DNA from: Pseudomonas sp. HS6
GTDB taxonomy: Bacteria > Pseudomonadota > Gammaproteobacteria > Pseudomonadales > Pseudomonadaceae
DNA length: 64,000 bases
Assembly (NCBI RefSeq): GCF_023375815.1
Contig: NZ_CP067412.1
Span: 5,580,001 to 5,644,000, forward strand
Reading direction: 5' to 3'
Below, one piece after another: positions 9,433 through 18,193 of the stretch. The position numbers were made by a program, and so were the translations under genes. Under the pieces are notes generated by a model. The model ran no database searches, was not told the DNA's origin, and saw nothing but the letters and a program-made list of their open reading frames with translations. Each line of letters begins with the position of its first letter. Within the stretch, counting starts at the first letter, position 1.

Positions 9433-9885
9433 ATGGCATCCCTGAACAAGCAGCAAAAACGCGCCAAACGCGCCAAGGCCAAAGCCAAGCAGATCAATAT
9501 CCACGGCAGAAAACCCGCCGCGCTGGATGATGAACTGAGTGAAATCGGCGAACCGATCCCGGAATACACCCTGGCGATGTTCAGCAAAATGCGCGACGCC
9601 GAAGCCGTCAGCCGCAACGAGATGCTGCTGACCCTGCTGCGCGAGCTGGCGTTCATCATCGTTGACCATCCTGAACTGCTGGACATGGAAAACGCCGACA
9701 ACGAAGGCATGGCCGCTACCCATTTGGCCGCCGACATGCTGATCGACTACCGCATGTGGGCCGACGGCATGGATCGCGAGACCGCCCAGGCCTGGCTGAG
9801 CGAACCGCAGTTCATCACCGACTTCGGGATTGCGCTGGACACCTACGGCCAGTCGGTTGATGCACCGGAAGAGAAAAGCGAGTAA
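9433..9885 (+). CDS. Hypothetical protein, second of a tandem paralogous pair
   Basis: 150 residues, paralogous to the upstream gene. It shares the basic N-terminal tail (NKQQKRAKRAKAKAKQ), the central F-x-K-M-x-D-A-E block, and the late motif I-x-Y-R-x-W followed by a W-x-E/S-P segment. The tandem arrangement indicates local duplication followed by divergence of the acidic body. No enzymatic signature is visible. A strong bidirectional terminator follows, separating it from the convergent permease gene. Confidence 0.75.
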   Translation: MASLNKQQKRAKRAKAKAKQINIHGRKPAALDDELSEIGEPIPEYTLAMFSKMRDAEAVSRNEMLLTLLRELAFIIVDHPELLDMENADNEGMAATHLAADMLIDYRMWADGMDRETAQAWLSEPQFITDFGIALDTYGQSVDAPEEKSE

Positions 9886-9900
9886 ACCCCGCTCAGTAAC

Positions 9901-9938
9901 AAAAACGGCCGCTTGTCATCACTGACAGCGGCCGTTTT
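9901..9938. terminator. Bidirectional terminator between 9433 gene and gabP
   Basis: Stem AAAACGGCCGC/GCGGCCGTTTT extended by TTGTCA/TGACA, with T-runs on both strands. Confidence 0.88.
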
Positions 9939-9955
9939 GCATTACGCGATACGGA

Positions 9956-11347
9956 TCAGTTCAGAACCGCCGCACCACGGTTTTCCGCCTTGCGACGGCG
10001 AGCTACCAACAGACCGGTGGCGACAACCACCAGACTCAGCAGACCAGTCGCGAGGATTTCCACGCGATGGGCATCCTGGAACAGCATGATGGTCAGAGCT
10101 GCCACGATGAAGGCGATCACAGCGTAGGTCAGGCCCGGGAACAGCCACATGCTGAAGGCGATTTTTTCGCCGCGAGCCATGCGTTGTTTGCGCATGCGCA
10201 GTTGCGAAATCGCGATCACCAGGTACACGAGCAGCGCGATGGCGCCGGAGCTGGCCAGCAGGAACTCGAACACCGCAGCCGGGGCCACGTAGTTGGCGAA
10301 GGTGCACAGGAACGCCGCGCCAGTGGACAGCATCACCGCCCAGTAAGGGGTGCCGCTCTTGTTGGTGCGGGTTGACATGGCCGGAGCATCACCACGCTTG
10401 CCGAGGGAGAACAGCATGCGCGAAGAAGTGTACAGCGCCGAGTTCAGGCAGCTGGTCACCGCGACCAGTACCACGATGTCGACGATCATCTTGGCGTTCG
10501 GGATGCCCATGCGCTCAAGTACGGTCTGGTAGGAGCCGAGGCTGGCCAGAACCGGATCGTTCCATGGCACCAGAGCCACAACGATGAAGATCGATACGAG
10601 GTAGAACAAACCGATCCGCCAGATCACCGAGTTGGTGGCCTTGGAAATCTGCTTGCCAGGGTTCTTCGATTCCGCGGCCGCGATGGTCACGATCTCGGTA
10701 CCCATGAAGGAGAACATGGTGGTCAGGATCGCGCCCAACACTGCGCCCATGCCGTTTGGCAGGAAGCCCTGGGTGTCGAAGATGTGCGAAACGCCGCTGA
10801 CCTGGCTGTTCGGCAGGAAGCCGAAAATAGCCGCGATACCAAGAATGATGAAACCGATGATTGCCACGACCTTGATCAGGGCAAACCAGAATTCGAACTC
10901 ACCGTAGTTTTTCACGCTGAACAGGTTGGTCACGGTCAGCAGCATCGTGATGATCAGAGCGAAGGCCCAGATACCGACACCCGGGAACCAGGCATGCAGG
11001 ATCGTCGCGGCGGCGTTGGCCTCCAGCGGAATCACCAACACCCAGAACCACCAGTACAGCCAGCCGATGGTGAAACCGGCCCAATGACCGATGGCGCGGT
11101 CGGCGTAAGTCGAGAAGGAGCCGGTATCAGGCGACGCGACGGCCATTTCGCCGAGCATGCGCATCACCAGCACGACCAGCGCACCGGCAGCGGCGTAAGC
11201 CAGCAGAACAGCGGGACCGGCGGCCGCGATGGCGTGGCCGGAGCCTACGAACAGACCTGCACCGATCACCCCGGCGATCGACAGCATGGTCACATGACGC
11301 GGTTTGAGCCCCTGTTCGAGGCCATTGGAGCTTTGGGTACTGCTCAT
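9956..11347 (-). CDS. gabP: Amino acid permease, GABA permease type
   Basis: 463 residues with about 12 TM segments of the APC superfamily amino-acid transporter family. The TM1 signature MLSIAGVIGAGLFVGSG, the amphipathic GEMAVASPDTGSFSTYA block and the AAESKNPGKQISKA loop between TM6 and TM7 are those of E. coli GabP and close relatives, and the length matches (GabP 466). It is a proton-coupled inner-membrane importer. GABA is the best guess, but a related amino acid cannot be excluded from sequence alone. It is a single gene, divergent from the ABC importer operon over a 552-bp gap. Confidence 0.85.
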   Translation of the reverse strand: MSSTQSSNGLEQGLKPRHVTMLSIAGVIGAGLFVGSGHAIAAAGPAVLLAYAAAGALVVLVMRMLGEMAVASPDTGSFSTYADRAIGHWAGFTIGWLYWWFWVLVIPLEANAAATILHAWFPGVGIWAFALIITMLLTVTNLFSVKNYGEFEFWFALIKVVAIIGFIILGIAAIFGFLPNSQVSGVSHIFDTQGFLPNGMGAVLGAILTTMFSFMGTEIVTIAAAESKNPGKQISKATNSVIWRIGLFYLVSIFIVVALVPWNDPVLASLGSYQTVLERMGIPNAKMIVDIVVLVAVTSCLNSALYTSSRMLFSLGKRGDAPAMSTRTNKSGTPYWAVMLSTGAAFLCTFANYVAPAAVFEFLLASSGAIALLVYLVIAISQLRMRKQRMARGEKIAFSMWLFPGLTYAVIAFIVAALTIMLFQDAHRVEILATGLLSLVVVATGLLVARRRKAENRGAAVLN

Positions 11348-11899
11348 TGAAACTACCTTTGCGAGGAAAGCGATTCAGTCCGTCCCGTCTGGCGTTCCTT
11401 CTCGTAAAAAGAATCCAACGGGGCGTTCCAGATTCTGCACGCAATAATTGCGCCAAAATGTTTCAAACTCTTCTGGCCTGCGGTTTTCAGCGCGACCGGA
11501 CAGTCATCGCAAGTCATTGAGAATGCTGGCCTTTCGCCAAAGCGTTACCCTGCGACTCACTTTTTAAACGAACGAGCGCACCAGAAACACACTGAAAAAG
11601 TGTGGGATGCACAATAAAAGGGCGAATGAGGAACGTTCGGCCGGATAGCGCTTCCAACACCCCGCCAAAGGTGGCAACATCGCGCCTTTTTTTACGCGAC
11701 ACCCACGGGAATCAACGTTCAAACACCCGTTCGGTTGTTGATGGGGCGACAGTCTGCTGCGCCGATGCGACAACCTGCCACACGCCATCCGTTTACCGCC
11801 AGTAGCGCTGTTGGCTGCCATTGAAACGCTATGCTAGCTTGGCCGCCTCGCCAGGAAGGCCAACCAACAGCAGGAACGCAACATATATGAGGAACGCAC
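11348..11899. other. Long intergenic region between gabP and the ABC importer operon
   Basis: 552 bp with no convincing gene in either strand. It must hold promoters for gabP (minus) and the ABC operon (plus). A T-run preceded by a GC-rich segment lies near 11670-11696 but does not form a clean terminator. No operator could be recognised. Confidence 0.45.
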
Positions 11900-12673
11900 A
11901 TGGCTGAGGCCACGCCCGCGCTTGAAATCCGCAACTTGCACAAACGCTACGGACAGCTTGAGGTGCTCAAAGGCATCTCGCTGACCGCCCGCGACGGCGA
12001 TGTGATCTCGATCCTGGGTTCCTCCGGTTCCGGCAAGTCCACGTTCCTGCGTTGCATCAACCTGTTGGAAAACCCGCATCAGGGCCAGATCCTGGTGGCC
12101 GGAGAAGAACTCAAGCTCAAGGCCGCCAAGAACGGCGAACTGGTTGCCGCCGACGGCAAACAGATCAACCGCCTGCGCTCTGAGATTGGTTTTGTGTTTC
12201 AAAACTTTAATCTGTGGCCGCACATGAGCGTGCTCGACAACATCATCGAAGCCCCGCGCCGCGTGCTCGGACAGAGCAAGGCCGAAGCCATCGAAGTCGC
12301 CGAAGCCCTGCTGGCCAAGGTCGGCATAGCCGACAAGCGCCACGCCTACCCGGCGCAACTGTCCGGCGGCCAGCAACAACGCGCGGCAATTGCACGCACG
12401 CTGGCGATGCAGCCCAAGGTGATCCTGTTCGACGAGCCCACCTCCGCCCTTGACCCGGAAATGGTCCAGGAAGTACTTAATGTCATCCGCGCATTGGCCG
12501 AAGAAGGCCGTACCATGCTGCTCGTGACCCACGAAATGGGGTTCGCCCGTCAGGTTTCCAGTGAAGTGGTGTTCCTCCACCAGGGCCTGGTCGAAGAGCA
12601 AGGATCGCCACAGCAGGTGTTCGAAAACCCGCTTTCGGCGCGCTGCAAACAATTCATGTCCAGCAACCGCTAA
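11900..12673 (+). CDS. Polar amino acid ABC transporter, ATP-binding subunit
   Basis: 257 residues with the full nucleotide-binding domain: Walker A GSSGSGKST, Q-loop FVFQNFNLWPHMSVLDN, signature LSGGQQQRAAIAR, Walker B VILFDEPTSALDP and the switch His in LLVTHEM. The extra segment between Walker A and the Q-loop (KLKAAKNGELVAADGKQINRL) resembles the HisP branch of the PAAT family. It powers import of a basic or polar amino acid (His/Arg/Lys/Orn type) across the inner membrane. It is first of a four-gene operon, ATPase-SBP-permease-permease. The start has GAGGAA upstream. Confidence 0.95.
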   Translation: MAEATPALEIRNLHKRYGQLEVLKGISLTARDGDVISILGSSGSGKSTFLRCINLLENPHQGQILVAGEELKLKAAKNGELVAADGKQINRLRSEIGFVFQNFNLWPHMSVLDNIIEAPRRVLGQSKAEAIEVAEALLAKVGIADKRHAYPAQLSGGQQQRAAIARTLAMQPKVILFDEPTSALDPEMVQEVLNVIRALAEEGRTMLLVTHEMGFARQVSSEVVFLHQGLVEEQGSPQQVFENPLSARCKQFMSSNR

Positions 12674-12686
12674 CGGAGCTACCCAC

Positions 12687-13436
12687 ATGCAGAACTACAA
12701 AAAGGTCTTCCTGGCCGCCGCCGTCACTCTGGCGTTCAGCGCCGGCGCCATGGCCGAGACCCTGAAGATGGGCATCGAAGCGGCTTACCCGCCGTTCAAC
12801 AATAAAGATGCCAGTGGCAACGTCGTCGGCTTCGACAAAGATATCGGCGACGCCCTGTGCGCCAAGATGAAAGTCGAATGCTCCGTGGTCACCTCCGATT
12901 GGGACGGTATCATCCCGGCCCTGAACGCCAAGAAATTCGATTTTCTGATCTCATCGCTGTCGATTACCGAAGAACGCAAAGGCGCAGTCGACTTCACCGA
13001 CCCGTACTACTCGAACAAGCTGCAGTTCATCGCACCGAAAAACGTCGACTTCAAAACCGACAAGGATTCGCTCAAAGGCAAGACTATCGGTACGCAGCGC
13101 GCCACTCTGGCCGGTACCTGGCTGGAAGACACCTACGCCGATGACATCAAGGTCAGCCTCTATGACACCCAGGAAAACGCCTATCTCGACCTGACTTCCG
13201 GTCGTGTCGACGCCATCCTCGCCGACAAGTACGCCAACTATGACTGGCTGAAAAGCGACGCTGGCAAGAACTACGAGTTCAAAGGCGACCCGGTCGTGGA
13301 AAGCGACAAGATCGGCATCGCTGTGCGCAAAGGTGACCCGCTGCGCGAGAAGCTGAACGCGGCGCTGAAGGAAATCGTCGCTGATGGCACCTACAAGAAG
13401 ATCAACGACAAGTACTTCCCGTTCAGCATCTACTGA
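12687..13436 (+). CDS. Polar amino acid ABC transporter, periplasmic binding protein
   Basis: 249 residues. The ATG at 12687 gives a good signal peptide (MQNYKKVFLAAAVTLAFSAGAMA, cleavage about residue 23). The mature start LKMGIEAAYPPFNNKDASG and the sequence GFDKDIGDALCAKM are the cluster-3 solute-binding fold, and the LAO/His-binding-like SLSITEERKGAVDFTDPYY stretch follows. Two Cys (CAKMKVEC) could form the disulfide seen in histidine/arginine-binding proteins. This suggests a basic amino acid ligand, which is inference. It lies 13 bp after the ATPase gene. Confidence 0.95.
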   Translation: MQNYKKVFLAAAVTLAFSAGAMAETLKMGIEAAYPPFNNKDASGNVVGFDKDIGDALCAKMKVECSVVTSDWDGIIPALNAKKFDFLISSLSITEERKGAVDFTDPYYSNKLQFIAPKNVDFKTDKDSLKGKTIGTQRATLAGTWLEDTYADDIKVSLYDTQENAYLDLTSGRVDAILADKYANYDWLKSDAGKNYEFKGDPVVESDKIGIAVRKGDPLREKLNAALKEIVADGTYKKINDKYFPFSIY

Positions 13437-13514
13437 TACTGACCTGCGGAACCGGCACCGTGATTCGACGGCGCCGGCTCCCGATATTGCCCGCCGCGAT
13501 TTGAACAGAAATCC

Positions 13515-14210
13515 ATGATTATCGACCTTTACGGATTCGGCCCGGCGCTCGCCGCCGGCGCGCTGATGACCGTCAAACTGGCTCTCACCGCCCTGTGCCT
13601 TGGGCTGGTGCTCGGTCTGCTCGGCGCCTTGGCCAAGACTTCCCCGTACAAGCCGCTGCAGTGGCTTGGCGGCACTTATTCGACCCTGGTGCGGGGCGTT
13701 CCGGAATTGCTCTGGGTGCTGTTGATCTACTTCGGAACGGTCAACGCCATGCGCGCGCTCGGTGAGTTCTTCGGCAATCCCGATCTGCAGCTCAGTGCCT
13801 TCGCCGCCGGCGTCATTGCACTGGGCCTGTGCTTCGGCGCCTACGCCACGGAAGTGTTCCGCGGCGCGATCCTCGCCATTCCCAAGGGGCACCGCGAGGC
13901 TGGCGTGGCATTGGGCATGTCGAAAGTACGGATTTTTACTCGTCTGATCATGCCGCAGATGTGGCGGATCGCCCTGCCCGGTCTGGGCAACCTGTTCATG
14001 ATTCTGATGAAAGACACCGCTCTGGTATCGGTGATTGGTCTGGAAGAAATCATGCGTCACGCGCAGATCGGCGTGACGGTGTCCAAGCAGCCGTTCACCT
14101 TCTATATGGTCGCTGCCCTCATGTACCTGGGCCTGACCGTGCTGGCCATGACCGGCATGCATTTCCTGGAGAAACGCGCCGCACGCGGCTTCGCGAGGAG
14201 CGCACAATGA
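13515..14210 (+). CDS. Polar amino acid ABC transporter, permease subunit 1
   Basis: 231 residues, about 5 TM helices. It is a HisQ/M-type membrane subunit with the EAA loop (EVFRGAILAIPKGHREAGVALGMS, residues about 113-137) that docks onto the ATPase. The N-terminus (IIDLYGFGPALAAGALMTVKLAL) matches HisQ-like proteins. The TGA stop overlaps the next start (ATGA, 14207-14210), so the two permeases are coupled and probably form a heterodimer. Confidence 0.94.
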   Translation: MIIDLYGFGPALAAGALMTVKLALTALCLGLVLGLLGALAKTSPYKPLQWLGGTYSTLVRGVPELLWVLLIYFGTVNAMRALGEFFGNPDLQLSAFAAGVIALGLCFGAYATEVFRGAILAIPKGHREAGVALGMSKVRIFTRLIMPQMWRIALPGLGNLFMILMKDTALVSVIGLEEIMRHAQIGVTVSKQPFTFYMVAALMYLGLTVLAMTGMHFLEKRAARGFARSAQ

Positions 14211-14896
14211 ATTGGGAAATCATCATCAAGTGGCTGCCGAAACTGGCTCAGGGCGCGACCCTGACCCTGGAATTGGTAGCGATTGCCGTGATCGCCGGAT
14301 TGCTGCTGGCAATCCCGCTGGGCATCGCCCGTTCTTCGAAGCTGTGGTACGTGCGCGCTTTGCCCTACGCCTACATCTTCTTTTTCCGAGGCACGCCGTT
14401 GCTGGTCCAGTTGTTCTTGGTCTATTACGGCCTGGCGCAGTTCGACGCTGTGCGTAACAGCTCGATGTGGCCGTACCTGCGCGATCCGTTCTGGTGCGCC
14501 ACTGCGACCATGACCTTGCACACCGCAGCGTACATCGCCGAGATCCTGCGTGGCGCGATCCAGGCAATTCCGCCGGGTGAGATCGAAGCGGCGCGGGCGC
14601 TGGGCATGTCCAGGCCGAAAGCGCTGTTCTACATCATCCTGCCGCGTGCCGCGCGTATCGGCCTGCCGGCGTACAGCAACGAAGTTATCCTGATGCTCAA
14701 GGCCAGCGCGCTGGCCAGCACCGTGACTCTCCTTGAACTGACCGGCATGGCGCGCACGATCATCGCACGCACCTACTTGCCGGTGGAGATCTTCTTCGCG
14801 GCCGGCGTCTTCTATCTGCTGATGTCCTACGTGCTGGTTCGCGGTTTCAAACTGCTGGAACGCTGGCTGCGCGTCGATGCCTGCCAAGGGCGCTGA
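14207..14896 (+). CDS. Polar amino acid ABC transporter, permease subunit 2
   Basis: 229 residues starting MNWEIIIKWLPKLAQGATLT, with about 5 TM helices. It has a HisM-type EAA loop (EILRGAIQAIPPGEIEAARALG). It overlaps the first permease by 4 nt and its 3' end overlaps the following methyltransferase by 20 nt, so that gene may be read from the same mRNA. Confidence 0.94.
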   Translation: MNWEIIIKWLPKLAQGATLTLELVAIAVIAGLLLAIPLGIARSSKLWYVRALPYAYIFFFRGTPLLVQLFLVYYGLAQFDAVRNSSMWPYLRDPFWCATATMTLHTAAYIAEILRGAIQAIPPGEIEAARALGMSRPKALFYIILPRAARIGLPAYSNEVILMLKASALASTVTLLELTGMARTIIARTYLPVEIFFAAGVFYLLMSYVLVRGFKLLERWLRVDACQGR

Positions 14897-16112
14897 TTCT
14901 TCTTACGTGCTGACGGGCGAGGAGCTACTCGCCCGTTTTACGGCACTGGATACATTTCTCACGGCGCATCAGGCGCTGTGGAAACCCCGCCCGTTTACTC
15001 ATCTGCAACTTCCATGGGAAGCGTCCTACCCGGAACTCTCCGCGTGGCTACGTGGGCGGTCGCTGGAAGATGCGGAGAACGTCCATAACCACCCTGCCGA
15101 GCTTTTGGATGCGCCGGAGCCGTTTGCGTCATTGGCAGCGTCGTCGCTTGAACTGAGTGCGGTGGGTGAATTGCCCACACATTCACTGAAAGCTGCGGGC
15201 CATCGCCTGAATGTCGATGTGCCGGGGCGCAAATGGGAGCAGATCGAGGCGTTCGCCAGCCGCCTGTCGTTTGCCTCGCAACCGAAGCACTGGCTGGATT
15301 GGTGTTCGGGCAAAGGCCATTTGGGGCGGCGCCTGCTCGGTGCCGACCAGCAACTCACCTGTCTGGAATATGACCCGGCGCTGGTCGCCAGCGGTCAGGC
15401 ACTGAGTCAGCGTCATCATTTGCATGCGCTGCATGTCGAGCAGGATGTGCTCGCGGCGGACACGGCTTTATTGCTGAACAGCGAACACACGCCTGTCGCC
15501 CTGCACGCTTGCGGCGACTTGCATGTGCGCCTGATGCAACTGGCTTCGGCGACTGGATGCCGACAATTGGCCATCGCGCCGTGTTGCTATAACCGGATCA
15601 GTCGCACGGAATATCAGGCGTTGTCCTGCGCCGGTTCGCGATCAGCCCTACAGCTCTCACTGGAAGATCTGTCGCTGCCGATGAGCGAAACCGTCACCGC
15701 CGGCGCCCGCGTCCGACGTCAACGCGACACTTCCATGTCCCGCCGGCTGGCTTTCGATCTGTTGCAACGGCAAGTGCGCGGCGTCGACGAATACCTGCCG
15801 ACACCTTCCCTGCCGAGCGCATGGCTGGAAAAACCGTTCGCCGACTTCTGCCGCGACCTGGCAGCGCTGAAAGAGTTATCCACAATCGGCGAGCAGGATT
15901 GGCCGTCACTGAAAGCCGCCGGTTGGCAGCGGTTGGCCGAAGTTCGCAACCTGGAATTGCTGCGAGGACTGTTCCGACGCCCGCTGGAGCTTTGGCTGAA
16001 CCTTGATCGGGCACTTTTCCTCACCGAGCAGGGATACGTCGTACGTCTCGGCACCTTCTGCGAAGCGCCGCTCACACCGCGTAATTTCCTGTTGTTGGCC
16101 GAACGCGCTTAA
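14877..16112 (+). CDS. SAM-dependent methyltransferase-like protein
   Basis: 411 residues. A Rossmann-type SAM site is seen in the middle: WLDWCSGKGHLGRRLL (motif I, D-x-CSG-x-G), LTCLEYDPALVASG (motif II acidic residue) and VALHACGDLHVRLM (motif IV region), followed by AIAPCCYNRIS. This order resembles the METTL25/RRNAD1-like methyltransferase domain. The N-terminal about 130 residues have no recognised fold. The substrate is unknown. It starts inside the last permease gene (20-nt overlap), an unusual functional neighbour, so the coupling may be positional only. Confidence 0.78.
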   Translation: MPAKGADSSYVLTGEELLARFTALDTFLTAHQALWKPRPFTHLQLPWEASYPELSAWLRGRSLEDAENVHNHPAELLDAPEPFASLAASSLELSAVGELPTHSLKAAGHRLNVDVPGRKWEQIEAFASRLSFASQPKHWLDWCSGKGHLGRRLLGADQQLTCLEYDPALVASGQALSQRHHLHALHVEQDVLAADTALLLNSEHTPVALHACGDLHVRLMQLASATGCRQLAIAPCCYNRISRTEYQALSCAGSRSALQLSLEDLSLPMSETVTAGARVRRQRDTSMSRRLAFDLLQRQVRGVDEYLPTPSLPSAWLEKPFADFCRDLAALKELSTIGEQDWPSLKAAGWQRLAEVRNLELLRGLFRRPLELWLNLDRALFLTEQGYVVRLGTFCEAPLTPRNFLLLAERA

Positions 16113-16450
16113 ATCTTTACAGCCTGTGGATAACTCTGTTGATGGATTTCTCGTGGATCCAATATCCACGCCTGCTTCAAGCCATTAACAGCCTTGGTCA
16201 TTTTTTGTTCATATGAATAAAAAACCTGTAAAACAGGGATTTGCGATTCAAATGAGAACCCGTCCACAAAATCCAGCCTAAGCCCGCCTGCTTAAACGCC
16301 CGTTGTGCATAAGCCCCCAAGCAAAAGGACATAACCGCCGAATCACGGACGCCGGTAACGGAAAATTGCGCCTGCCCACCACCCTTGCTATACAGGCTCA
16401 CACCGTGCCGGCAGCGCACGCACGAACAAGAAGAACCCGACCGACAGGGA
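16113..16450. other. Intergenic region before the FkbM-type gene
   Basis: 338 bp with no supported gene. A DnaA-box-like 9-mer TGTGGATAA lies near 16124-16132, probably by chance. The ribosome-binding site AGGGA for the next gene is at the right end. Confidence 0.4.
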
Positions 16451-17293
16451 GTGACCGTGACGTTCATCTCTTACGCACAGAATTTCGAAGACATCCGCCT
16501 GTGGCGCGCCCTTAAATTCTTCGAGAACGGCTTCTATATAGATGTCGGCGCCAACGACCCGATCCACGATTCGGTTACCAAGGCGTTCTACGATCGCGGC
16601 TGGAGCGGCATCAACGTCGAGCCGATGCAAAACTTCCACGACGCCCTGCGCCAGCAGCGCCCGCGCGACACAACGCTGCAATGCATCGCCAGCGATGAGC
16701 CCGGCGAAGTGACCTTCTACGGCATTCCCGGCACCGGTCTGTCCACCGCCGACCCCGTCACCGCCCAGGAACGCCGCGACCTCGGCCTCGACGTACGCAG
16801 CCTCACCGTCAAGGCCCGCACCCTGACCTCGATCTGCGAAGAACACGCAGCCGGCCGCGACATCCACTTCCTGAAAATCGACGTCGAAGGCCACGAAGAA
16901 ACCGTGCTGCGCGGCATGGACCTCAGCCGCTTCCGCCCATGGATCATCATCATCGAAACCCCGTTCGAGCGTGACCACAAGTGGGAACATCTGGTCACCG
17001 GCGCCGGCTACACCAACGTCTGCTTCGACGGCCTCAACAGCTACTTCCTGGCCGACGAACACCTGAACCTCAAACCCGCCTTCGACATGCCACCCTGCCA
17101 GCTCGACAACTTCCAGCTATGCCTCGGCCACCCCTTCGCCCACCCCGTCAGCCCCAGCGAAGCCGACGCCCTGGCGCAAATCAGCGCCGCCACGCAACGC
17201 GCCGAACACGCCGAAGCCCAACTGCGCGCCCTCCAGAACAACCGCGCCTGGCGAGCCATTCAGAAACTGCGCAACGTCCTGCGCCGAGCCTGA
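16451..17293 (+). CDS. FkbM family methyltransferase
   Basis: 280 residues from a GTG at 16451 preceded by CAGGGA; an upstream in-frame start at 16385 lacks a site. The FkbM fold begins at GFYIDVGANDPIHDSVTKAFY (SAM motif I), continues with GINVEPMQNFH (motif II) and HFLKIDVEGHEETVLRGM, the diagnostic LKIDVEG motif, then RPWIIIIETP. The C-terminus is a Gln/Ala-rich heptad stretch (AQISAATQRAEHAEAQLRAL) with coiled-coil character, as in enzymes next to glycosyltransferase complexes. FkbM enzymes O-methylate sugars or polyketides. No glycan cluster lies beside it, so the substrate is open. Confidence 0.88.
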   Translation: MTVTFISYAQNFEDIRLWRALKFFENGFYIDVGANDPIHDSVTKAFYDRGWSGINVEPMQNFHDALRQQRPRDTTLQCIASDEPGEVTFYGIPGTGLSTADPVTAQERRDLGLDVRSLTVKARTLTSICEEHAAGRDIHFLKIDVEGHEETVLRGMDLSRFRPWIIIIETPFERDHKWEHLVTGAGYTNVCFDGLNSYFLADEHLNLKPAFDMPPCQLDNFQLCLGHPFAHPVSPSEADALAQISAATQRAEHAEAQLRALQNNRAWRAIQKLRNVLRRA

Positions 17294-17328
17294 TCGGAGC
17301 CCGCGCAAAAATAGTCTGAATTCAGGGG

Positions 17329-17356
17329 TTTACAGAAGCAACCGAGTCGCTATAAT
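17329..17356 (+). promoter_or_regulatory. Sigma70 promoter of tRNA-Thr
   Basis: TTTACA (17329-17334) and a perfect TATAAT (17351-17356) with 16-bp spacing; the tRNA begins 13 nt downstream. Confidence 0.7.
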
Positions 17357-17368
17357 CGTCGCCCACAC

Positions 17369-17438
<70 letters not shown>

Positions 17439-17444
<6 letters not shown>

Positions 17445-17486
17445 TATTCAAAGCCCCGCAATGCGGGGCTTTGTCGTTTCTGGGGT
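17439..17486 (+). repeat. Left att-like copy: tRNA-Thr 3' end plus terminator
   Basis: GCACCATA at the tRNA end, then the hairpin AAGCCCCGC/GCGGGGCTT, which acts as the tRNA terminator, and TTGTCGTTTCTGGGGT. The same order recurs at 20394-20449 with minor changes. Confidence 0.65.
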
Positions 17487-17567
17487 CTTTGAACCACATC
17501 ACGTCAAATCCAGAAAACGTCCACAAAACGTCCACCGCCAAAAACTTTGCTCGCCAGAGCTCAGCCC

Positions 17568-17783
17568 CTAATCCGACCGATTCGTTTCATTCCCCACCAA
17601 AGCTTTGCCAATTTTCAAAATGGTTTCGAGCAAAGTAATCGCTTCTCTGAACACCTCAGGGTTGTCACTTCCAACCGCAAGCACCCCACCCGGAATGACA
17701 TCAAGACGCACACTGTCAGCGAACTGGTGAAAACGCACAATTTGCCTCGCCTCCTCCGCACTGAGCACGCCCAGCTTCGTCAC
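17568..17783 (-). CDS. Small hypothetical protein next to integrase remnant
   Basis: 71 residues from a GTG (MTKLGVLSAEEARQIVRFHQ). The same frame remains open about 36 codons further upstream (an acidic stretch reading DESDIEEEFFEAK), overlapping the 3' end of the integrase fragment, so the true start may lie further up. The predicted protein is helical and soluble, with no recognised domain. Its place directly beside the tRNA-Thr integrase remnant suggests a surviving prophage or island gene. Confidence 0.45.
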   Translation of the reverse strand: MTKLGVLSAEEARQIVRFHQFADSVRLDVIPGGVLAVGSDNPEVFREAITLLETILKIGKALVGNETNRSD

Positions 17784-17842
17784 GTTAGCTTGATAAACCC
17801 GGTTAAAATCACCATCAATTTTTGCTTCAAAAAACTCCTCCT

Positions 17843-18109
17843 CTATGTCTGATTCGTCATAGCCAACGAGGCATGTCCAAGCACCCGCTGTAACGTCAGA
17901 ATGTCACCACCATTCATCATGTAATGGCTGGCAAACGTATGTCTCAAAACATGTGTTAACTGCCCAGCTGGCAAATCCAGCCCCACCGCATCGACAGAGT
18001 CACCGAACTTCTTGTAACAGTCCCAAAATGACAAAGCTGCCTTGATCTTGCTCTGTAGCTCCTTCGAAATGGGGATAGATCGGTTCTTAATAGAAAATAA
18101 ATCTGTCAC
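17843..18109 (-). pseudogene. C-terminal fragment of a phage-type tyrosine recombinase
   Basis: 88 residues. The core LTHVLRHTFASHYMMNGGD with H53 and R56 (HxxR) and the later LGHASLAMT with H79 are the box II signature of phage integrases. The frame ends before the catalytic Tyr that normally follows within about 10 residues, and everything upstream of residue about 11 is missing. Its apparent N-terminus (MTDLFSIKNR) is encoded by the adjacent GTCACCTTTCCC repeat junction, not by integrase sequence. It lies beside tRNA-Thr as expected for the enzyme that inserted the island, and is inactive. Confidence 0.8.
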
Positions 18110-18175
18110 CTTTCCCTGTCACCTTTCCCTTTCCCTTTCCCTTTCCCTTTCCCTTTCCCACCAGTCACCTTTCCC
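18105..18175. repeat. GTCACCTTTCCC repeats with a (TTTCCC)6 tract
   Basis: Three copies of GTCACCTTTCCC (18105-18116, 18118-18129, 18164-18175), the second expanded into six perfect TTTCCC hexamers (18124-18159). The tract sits exactly where the integrase reading frame is cut. Confidence 0.9.
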
Positions 18176-18193
18176 AATAGCTTAAACCAATTG

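Noticed and set aside
16124..16132. DnaA-box-like TGTGGATAA as an origin signal
   Set aside because: Single 9-mer without a cluster, AT-rich unwinding region or dnaA/gidA neighbours.
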